A stretch of DNA of 64,000 nt from Lamellibrachia columna (lineage: Eukaryota; Annelida; Polychaeta; Sabellida; Siboglinidae): positions 14,477,008-14,541,007 of the forward strand of contig OY759270.1 of the NCBI GenBank assembly GCA_963662155.1, in the 5' to 3' direction. A model generated the notes under the pieces. That model was not told the origin of the DNA. It made no database searches and was given only the letters and a program-made list of their open reading frames with translations. Position 1 is the stretch's first letter. Each line of letters opens with the position of its first letter. This document shows, piece after piece, positions 55,870 through 64,000 of this stretch. The position numbers and the translations under genes are program-made.

Positions 55870-56588
55870 ATCAGTCAGTGTTGTAATTTGATCATTATAA
55901 TATTTTACAGAAATTACAAAATAACTTAATTTATAATTTTTTTTTTAACTGACAGAAAGCTGCTTGACCATTTAAAACAATCTATTTTCCAGAACAAAGA
56001 ACGATGCTTTGGCAGTTCATTTAGAAGCATTTCCTTGTAATAAACGACCATTTGTCTAAAAGAATTGAGAATGGTTGTACTAGTAAGTTAATATTGAAGA
56101 ATTTCCCTCACAGGCAAACAGATTTGAGAGAACGGAGAAAGGATGCACTGGCTGTTAAATGTAGTAAAATGCATATTGCGTCTCTCTCGCTGTCAGCTGT
56201 GGTTGCGACTATGACTGCTCACCTAGTTCGCAATAAGTCCTCTCCAGATTGTTCTTTCATCGGAAACTAAGTACAACTGTTTGGCGTCTATATTTTTTTT
56301 TCTGCAAGTTTCCCTTTACTATGTCTTTACTATGACTAAGTTTTTGGCGACCGCTGTTTCTAGTACCTTCTGACAGTTGTGAGTGCTGTAAAAAGCTACT
56401 AAGCAACTAAGTACAACTGATCGGATCCACAAAAAAGGGGGTGTCCAGTTTTCCAATAAAAAAAGTTATTACGTATCTTAATATATAATCTAATTTACTG
56501 AAATATATAATTCTTGTAATTCTAGATCCTGTCAAATTCTAGATCGTGACTTACCAAAGTTGTAACTGTGGATATACTGAAGGTGTGG
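55870..56588. other. Unique spacer before duplication copy B
   Basis: No supportable gene is seen. AT-rich sequence with T-runs, including a 72-codon frame at 56052-56270 that has no motif. Confidence 0.4.
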
Positions 56589-58296
56589 TTCTAGGGTTTG
56601 AATTGAGGGAGATGGTGATGGGCCTTTTGTTGGGATAGGAAGTTGTTCATTTGTAAAAAACTGATTTGAAGAGGTCATTGAGAGCATTTGCTTTGTCATG
56701 GTCGGCTGTTTTCAAGTCGTTATTTACTTTTAGTACTGGAATGCCAAGATTTTTTGTTTTATTTTGTTTTGTCTGATGAAAGACCAAAATTGTTTTGGAT
56801 TTGTCGTCAAACTTTTTCCCATGTTGTTAATGTAACTGTTATAGGATTTGGTCACTTCTTTGGTTGATAATTTTCTTAAATTTTCCCAATGTTTTTTTTG
56901 GCTTTAGCATGAGTTTTGTCCCTTTTTCTCTGTAGGCTAATAATGCTTCTTGTGGTTCAGTGTAGGTGTTGTTTAGATTTTGTCATGGGGCTAGCGATGG
57001 ATTCTCCTATCAGGTTAGTGTAGTGTTTATGAAAGAAGTCCCAATTTGAGTTTACATCTTGTTTATCTGGTTTTCGAGTAAAGTACTGCTGAGCAAGCTG
57101 GGTGCATTTCGCTTCAAGGGATTCCCAGTTTGCAGATCTGTAGTTGTATACTTTGTGTGGTGGTTTGTTTTTTCTGAGAATGGCTTCATGATCACTCATG
57201 CCAGCCACTGTGTTTATGGTGGAGATAAGGAATGGGTTTGATGTAAGTACTAGGTCTAATATATTTCCGGAATCTAATCGGTTGGGTTCATTTACTATAT
57301 TAACTAGTCCAAATTCCACAACTATTTCAATTAGTTTGTTATGTTTCACAGTTGTTTGTTGGTTTGTTGCACACACGTTCTCTCAGTCAATGTCAGGAAG
57401 GTTTAGATCTCCAGCTAGAATGACAGATGGGGTATCTTGTAACTACGGTATAGGATGGAGAGAGATTCATGTAAGGCTTCTAGAGATGTGTAGTCATTTG
57501 GAGGTCTGTAGTAGGATGCCAGATAGATATATAGCTTTTTTATGCACAGAGTGTATTTTTTATCAAATAATTTCACAGGTTGTGTTTAGTTTGTCTTGGG
57601 GGCTGCTATAATGTCATTTCGGAGTGCTATAAAAACACCTCCACCGTGGATGTTACGATATTTTTGGATTGCTTAAGAATTTGTGGGGAGCACATAGTAT
57701 GTGGGGATACTTGAGTTGAGTTTGGTTTTAACTAGAAAGATTATGTCAGGGTTTGTTGAGTTTGTTGTTGCCTGCCATAGGGATACTTTGTTAGTGCTCT
57801 TGCTGCTGAATGCAGTTTATCAGCAGTTTAGGTTTACTTGTTATCTTTGCTCGGTCAGGAGTAGACGTATTAGCTGGATTTGGTGCAAATGTAGGGTTCG
57901 TATCATCAGAGATATTTGTGTAGTCACTGCTGTCTGGAAGTGACTCAAGGACTGAGTTAGGGTTTGGAGTATTAATGTTGCTGGTGAATAGATACACAGA
58001 ATAGTTTGGCAATCCACAGCAAGAACAGAACCAAAGCACACTACGATATTTTAATTGTTCTTATGTGGTGTCATTAATTTGGACACATGCAGTATGGTAC
58101 GAACTGTCACATTGATCACACTGTATGGCATGGTGGTGATCATGTACCTCATGGCTGCAGGTGCCACATGGATATTTTGGAGAGGGATCTGGGGTGGGAC
58201 CAGGGTTTGTGTGAATGTACCCTGCTTGTATTATAAGGCCACACATATATAATAGAGATAGGGTATATGGCTTAGTTGGCATCATTTTGTTTTTTC
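56589..58296 (-). mobile_element. CR1-like LINE, 5' half (copy B)
   Basis: This is the duplicate of copy A at an offset of 8,951 bp and is nearly identical. It ends at 56589 within the linker before the RT, where the large duplication begins. Stops shared with copy A show that the LINE was already dead when duplicated. Confidence 0.75.
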
Positions 58297-59009
58297 TTTG
58301 TGGTTGAGAACGTTGGGAATGGTGGCAGGTTTCTTGTCAGCATGGCTGAGAATGTTGTTGTGGAATCCTCATTGTTGGTGGCAATTTGATACAGGTACAG
58401 AGGCGAGAGTGGTGTAAAATAAAGTGGTTTTGAATTTTCTTGTGAAAGTATGTATTAGTAGATGTTTGCTATAACTTGCCTTTAGAGGGCTAAAGTCACA
58501 TTAGATCAAATATGTACTAAACTGTTTAAAAGTGCATGTGCACGGTTTGGGCTAGTGCGAACATAGACAGATAGTCAGTAGGAAATCTAGATGTGTGTTA
58601 TGTCTGTGGTCCTCGGCTGACTCAGGAACTCTGGGTATATGAAAATACAGGGGTGGCAATAAAGCACCCGAAGAAGGGCCTGTTTCTTAGTACAATATGT
58701 GATAAAAACAGGGTAGGATTATAAATTCTAAGCTAAATGTATCTAGTTTATATTTATAACTAATGCACAGTATATTGAAATTTAAATACATGCACTATTT
58801 TTAGTTGTGTTGGGGATGATTTGGGTTTCGCGAGTTTTAACGACTACAGTTTACATCCGTCATCTTGATTTGTTCAATGTTAAGCAAGGTAAACGCAGCT
58901 GATTGAGTAAATTTGGTTTAGGAACGTGTGATCTCTAACGTTATAACACGATTATATTCTGATTTTGACACTGTTGCATATCTGTAAGATTGGGGTGTAA
59001 AGAGTCTTT

Positions 59010-59375
59010 AGAAATGTCACGAACCTGTCACTATGAGACAGGATATGAAAAGACAGACACTAATCTGTCATTATGAGACAGGAGTTGACCAGACAGACAC
59101 TAATATGTCACTATGAGACAGTAGATGACAAGACAAACACGAACCTGTCACTATGAGACAGGAGATGACATAACAGATATAAACATGTCACTATGAGACA
59201 GGAGATGACAAGACATACATAAATATGTCACCATGAGTCAGGAGATGATAATAACACTGTTCCTAAGATGCAATAACTAAAGTAATTTCCTTAAAAAAAA
59301 AATTAATTTGTCACCATGAGACAGGAGATGACAAGACAGACATTAACCTGTCACTATGAAACAGGACATGACAGT
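59010..59375. repeat. About 42-bp minisatellite with hairpin core (copy B)
   Basis: This is the duplicate of 50060-50465 with the same interruption at about 59247-59310. A second partial version recurs at 60413-60505 in B2. The CTGTC/GACAG arms are kept in most units, with ATGTC variants that lose one pair. Confidence 0.85.
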
Positions 59376-62300
59376 CATGGGTTAATTTCAATTGTTAATT
59401 TAATTAACTCAATTAATTTAATTTAATTAATTGATTTACAAGAAAGGGTAAAGGCTAAATTAGCTTCACCAAAAGGGGGTAATTTTATTCTATTTAATTG
59501 ACAAATTCCAAATTAACTCTCAATTAAGTGCTCATTTAACAGTAGGTATTACTGTATAGTTCACACCCATGTTACTCAGGCATTTCCAAAAGGCAGTCAC
59601 CATTCCAGTGATTAGTCTGACAGAGATAAGGTTAAGGTATGTATGAATGGGAGGGAGAATATCTCTCGACATTAATACTGTCTGTACCAACTGGAGTTAC
59701 TGGTCATTCAGGCACATGTGAATTGGAGGGAAGGCCTAGACAATAGAATGTCCTCTTTTAGTGTGGTAAGTTGATGACAAATGGTGGCTACTGCAAATCT
59801 GCAAAATACTTGGCTGGTAACCTGCAGCCAAATGGACCTATACATTAGACTATGTATCTATATATTTTCGGTATGTCCGCAAGCATACATATATCATGCA
59901 TAGAAAAATAAAATAGCTTCAGTTTGGGATCTTTTTACAGCGCCAACTGGTATCAAAAGCAAGCCAATTCAAGTGATACATAAAAAAATTGTGTAGAAAT
60001 ATTTAAATACTAGTGTATAAAGGGGAAACCTAATGAGTTAGCATTAACACATTGCATAAATAACACTTTGATGCATAGAAATTATGTATGTAGTTACCCG
60101 GTTTTGTTAATTTGGTGGTGGAATACTGGAGGAAACTCCACACCCTGCAAATCCTCAGCCACAAATTTACATTCCTTTCAGAAAAGAACATTAATTTTAA
60201 CAAGCATCTACAACTTTTAAAATGTGATCAAATACCCCATAAACGAATGTCTTGGTATATAAATATTGTATAAGCACATCTTTTTCCAACAAAGTTACAA
60301 AACATATTTCTTTTATAAGTCAACGCAATGTTCACATTTGTTTGATGATAATAACACTGTTCCTAAGATGCAATAACTAAAGTAATTTCCTTAAAAAAAA
60401 AAATTAATTAGTCACCATGAGACAGGAGATTACAAAATAAACACTACCATGTCACTATGAGACAGGAGATGACAAGACAGACATTCACCTGTCACTATGA
60501 AACAGTAGATGAGAGTCATGGGTTAATTTCAATTGTTAATTTAAATAACTCAATTAATTAAATTTAATTAATTGATTAACAAGAAAAGGTAAAGGCTAAA
60601 TTAACTTCACAAAACAGGGGTAATTTTATTTTATTTAATTGACAAATTCCAAATTAACTCTCAATTAAGTGCTTATTTAACAGTAGGTATTACTGTATAG
60701 TTCTAACCCACGTTACTCAGGCATTTCCAAAAGGCAGTCACCATTCCAGTGATTAGTCTGACAGAGATAAGGTTAAGGTATGTATGAATGGGAGGGAGAA
60801 TATCTCTCGACATTAATACTGTCTGTACCAACTGGAGTTACCTGGTCATTCAGGCACATGTGAATTGGAGGGAAGGCCTAGACAATAGAATTTCCTCTTT
60901 TAGTGTGGTAAGTTAATGACAAATGGTGGCTTCTGCAAATCTACAAAATATTTATCTGGTAACCTGCAGCCAAATGGACCTATGCATTAGACTATGTATC
61001 TATATATTTTCGGTATGTCCGCAAGCATACATATAACATGCAGAGAAAAGTAAAATAGCTTCAGTTTGGGTCTTTTTACAGCGCCAATTGGTATCAAAAG
61101 CAAGCCAATTCAAGCGATACATGAGAAAATTTAAATACTAGTGTATAAAGGGGAAACCTAATGAGTTAGCATTAACACATTGCATAAATAACACTTTGAT
61201 GCATAGAAATTATGTATGTAGTTACCCGGTTTTGTTAATTTGGTGGTGGAATACTGGAGGAAACTCCACACTCTGCAAATCCTCAGCCACAAATTTACAT
61301 TCCTTTCAGAAAAGAACATTAATTTCAACAATCATCTACAACTTTTAAAATGTGATCCAATACCAAATTTTTCTCTGACCCTTCTCCTTCTCTCCCATCG
61401 AATGGGGCGTGATAACGTTCCAGATAGAACGTCAGGCTCGCAGTTGTGAAAACCCTAGCTTGAACCGTCTTGCTGCCGTTTTGAAGCTTTGGCAATTTGT
61501 TTCACCGAACGTTGCCACAGCTCATTCGTTTGTACGAATGAGTATCTGGCTATATGCAGTGGTGATTATACGTACGAATGGTCTTCGAGCAGTAACTGCA
61601 GCATGACTGAGTGCTTCCCAGAGAAGTCGAGATGGAGTTGGAATGAACAGGTGTGCTAGGGGTGAAGTGTAAAACACGTTGAACACTGAACGTACACTAA
61701 CTGATGCGTAGTATTATTTTTTGGTGTAACCATGTTGAGAAAATTGCTGTAAACAGAACGATTACGTATCCTCAATAGAACAACACGCATGTGTCGATAC
61801 AATTAGGATACCAGAATAATTGCGACATAGAAATTGCGCTTCTAAGTGAGGATTACAACGTCATTCAGGGCGTTGACAGGTGTCAAGGCGTGGTGCTGCA
61901 ATAGATTATGTTATGTAAACAGGACAACGCCGTCCGAGCGCATGGACAATGCGTGTCGTAGTTCGTTGATTACTTCCGCCAGCACAGACAACAGACCACA
62001 ATGGTTCATTCCTGTTTACCAGCCAGCATGCGGGGAGTTCTTGCATTTAGCGTGTCTTATATAGCAATCCATGCGAAGTTGGTGATTCTTCTTCCAAAAA
62101 TTGGTATACGGTGTACGGCCTGCCATGACCGAAGAATGATCAATTGGAGAAATATGGAGGAGTGTGCAAGATAGCATTTCGTGAGCTACATCCGTGTTGG
62201 AGTGCATGTTATCTGCTTCAACACACGTTGTATATCAATAGCACACGCTGCGTGCTTCCTGTGGTGTTCTCTGTAAAAGCTGATCTCATCTAGATAGGTA

Positions 62301-62907
62301 GAAATGCATTGCGTTGACAGCCAGTCGGACGAAATTGGTGAAGAAAGAGATGATTCGAGACAGCTACTAACAAAAGGCGCATTATAAACAGGGACTTTGT
62401 GACCTACCAGAATGCGGAAGGTTTGTGTATAAACATTATTTGGCTTTGTAGATAAATAATATCTATACTACGGAGTACACATATTTGATATGGTTTTAAT
62501 TCTGATACATATTTTATTCATTCTACAAACGATTGATCATTTCATATGGAGTTTTGGTTAATGTATTGGGACAGATTACTTATTAGTGACAACTATGTTT
62601 TTCTGCTTCTGATGCCACTCATGACTGTGTATTAGTCGCACGAAAATGTTGCTAGACTGTTGCTGGCAAGGAGACGAGACACTTTCTATGCGTTTTGGCT
62701 TATTGTTGGCTAACGTAACAGTTAACAAAGTAACGGCGGTGGGAATTGCTAGATGCATAGATAATAAACAGACATACCAGTTATCACAACTGTTCGATGA
62801 TACTATTGCCAATATAATAAACCTTTTCCACTTGGAGTGTGTTGTATTCCTAAGACAGGGTTTTGTAGGGTTGTTGATATCAATTACACGGCCAACGTTC
62901 TAGTAGA

Positions 62908-62942
62908 CGCCATCTTAGAGTGATAACTTCCGGCGCATGCGC
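62908..62942 (-). promoter_or_regulatory. Housekeeping-type promoter cluster (copy B)
   Basis: This is an unchanged duplicate of 52856-52890, offset by 10,052 bp. All three motifs and the ATG are conserved. Confidence 0.5.
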
Positions 62943-63850
62943 ATAATTTCACCACTAGATCTGCATAATTCAATATCAATAACATAGACTAGTAATATTA
63001 TTTATGCATGTTATACACTTTGCAGCATTACAACATGAACTATGCCATATAAGAAACATTCTAATTAACTAAATTGTTTAATTCGTAGTTGTTATATCAG
63101 TTAAATGTAAAGTTAACCTGTTTCAAGAGTTCACACCACAAATTCAGCTAAATAGGTTTACCTACTATATAAACGGGTTGTCGTGTTGTCATAGGAGGTT
63201 ACAAGTTCAACATATAGGGATTGTCAGTAGTTTGGCTGGAGAACTACAGGAAGGTCTGGGGGCCGACAAATCTCTCCCCTGAGAGCTGCTCGATATGTAA
63301 CCATAAGAGACCCGGTGACTGTGGATTGGTCTCTCCAGCGACCGATAGGAGGTGCAACCAAATAGCAGATAATGCTAAGTGTCACTCACGTCATTGGACT
63401 CTTATTTTTTAAACAAAAGTACATCGATCATTACATATTCAGATTCAGGTTATTATTCTCGATTCGCATTAGTTGGTCAATCGGCATCAGTTTTATTGTT
63501 ATCGTAGCAAACGTCTGTCAATCCGTAATCAATTACATGTAAATTATTACGTTGATGTCCTTCCTTGCATTTTAGTAAATCAATGCTTTCATTATATCAC
63601 TCTACGTCACTCCCTAAACAAAAAGGCTATATAATATTAGTGTTTTATGGCACTCCAGCAAACATGCAAATTTGTTCTCATCGAAGAACAGCCAGGCGAC
63701 ACTGTTAAGCTAATGCTTTCCACACGTTTTGATTTTACTGTGCTTCTCTACATGCAATCTAAAGTCTGACACATAAGGAAACGTCTTGCAACATATTGTG
63801 CGCACCTAATCGATTCAAATAGACATGCAAAATTTACCCCACCAATAATA

Positions 63851-64000
63851 ATAATAATATATAATATTTGTTGGAATATTCCAGCATGTGTTCTGTAATC
63901 AAATTCTATATAGACATTTGTTATTCTATACTGAAAGTTATAATAATTTTTTACCTGGTGCCACAATACACCTATGTAAACAGACCCAAATATCACCTTT
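63851..64000. other. End of window, AT-rich; final 28 bp repeat 18067-18094
   Basis: An AAT/TAATA run follows the end of the large duplication. The last 28 bases repeat the sequence at 18067-18094, so another copy of a dispersed repeat starts here and runs off the window. Confidence 0.6.

Larger units (their letters stand above)
56589..63850. repeat. Large duplication, copy B
   Basis: This copy is longer than copy A by about 1.1 kb because it holds two versions of one segment: 59247-60237 (B1) and 60344-61340 (B2), separated by about 106 bp of unique DNA. B2 is almost identical to copy A, for example GAGATTACAAAATAAAC and CCACACTCTGC. B1 differs (GAGATGACAAGACAGAC, CCACACCCTGC). The tandem pair is therefore older than the A/B duplication. 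Confidence 0.9.

Noticed and set aside
56052..56270. 72-codon ORF
   Set aside because: No motif, splice context or homologous pattern, and its length is within chance for this region.

Overview
This is nuclear DNA of an invertebrate animal, probably a marine lophotrochozoan or a similar repeat-rich lineage; the phylum is not proven. The sequence is AT-rich. It has spliceosomal introns with clean GTAAGT donors, many families of non-LTR retrotransposon, tRNA-derived SINEs, DDE transposons, long (TA)n tracts and minisatellites. No bacterial, organellar or free viral gene organisation is seen. Most of the window is mobile-element debris, and few pieces look like host genes.

Layout: 0.5-2.3 kb holds four minus-strand exons with matching splice phases and no recognised family. 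2.5 kb is a pogo-like MITE. 3.95-6.5 kb is a broken, intron-bearing Ginger/gypsy-type integrase fused through a Thr/Pro repeat to a Ulp1-like peptidase, with a LINE tail inserted at its end. 6.9-12.3 kb holds three LINE remnants. 12.7-14.4 kb is the N-terminal part of a Mutator-like transposase gene. 15.7-16.4 kb carries the last two exons of a UBE4A-like U-box ubiquitin ligase. 18.4-20.7 kb is a long, nearly intact DDE-type transposase gene. 21.2-22.65 kb is a small four-exon gene for a basic protein. 22.9-23.9 kb is a THAP/P-element-like relic.

24.6-32.05 kb is one RTE-like LINE split by a 6,263-bp element. That element has 18-bp terminal inverted repeats, a TGTA target duplication and about 2.5 tandem copies of a 2,496-bp unit. 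The unit carries an internally deleted relative of the 18.4-kb transposase. 33.3-35.3 kb is a CR1/L2-like LINE ending in a fold-back around (TA)n.

36.1-40.5 kb is the most unusual part. Two arrays of short modules share a 9-nt core related to GCGGTGTAA, flanked by 4-7-nt arms that differ between modules yet stay complementary. The arrays bracket a unique 1.4-kb segment with a possible ORF.

43.9-55.9 kb contains scattered minus-strand exons of an unrecognised gene, a SINE, 27-bp and 65-bp minisatellites and a LINE relic. A 6.2-kb segment at 47.6-53.8 kb is repeated at 56.6-63.85 kb. Each copy includes the 5' half of a CR1-like LINE (PHD finger, NPGP motif, endonuclease), a hairpin minisatellite and a housekeeping-type promoter cluster. 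The second copy also has an internal 1.1-kb duplication.
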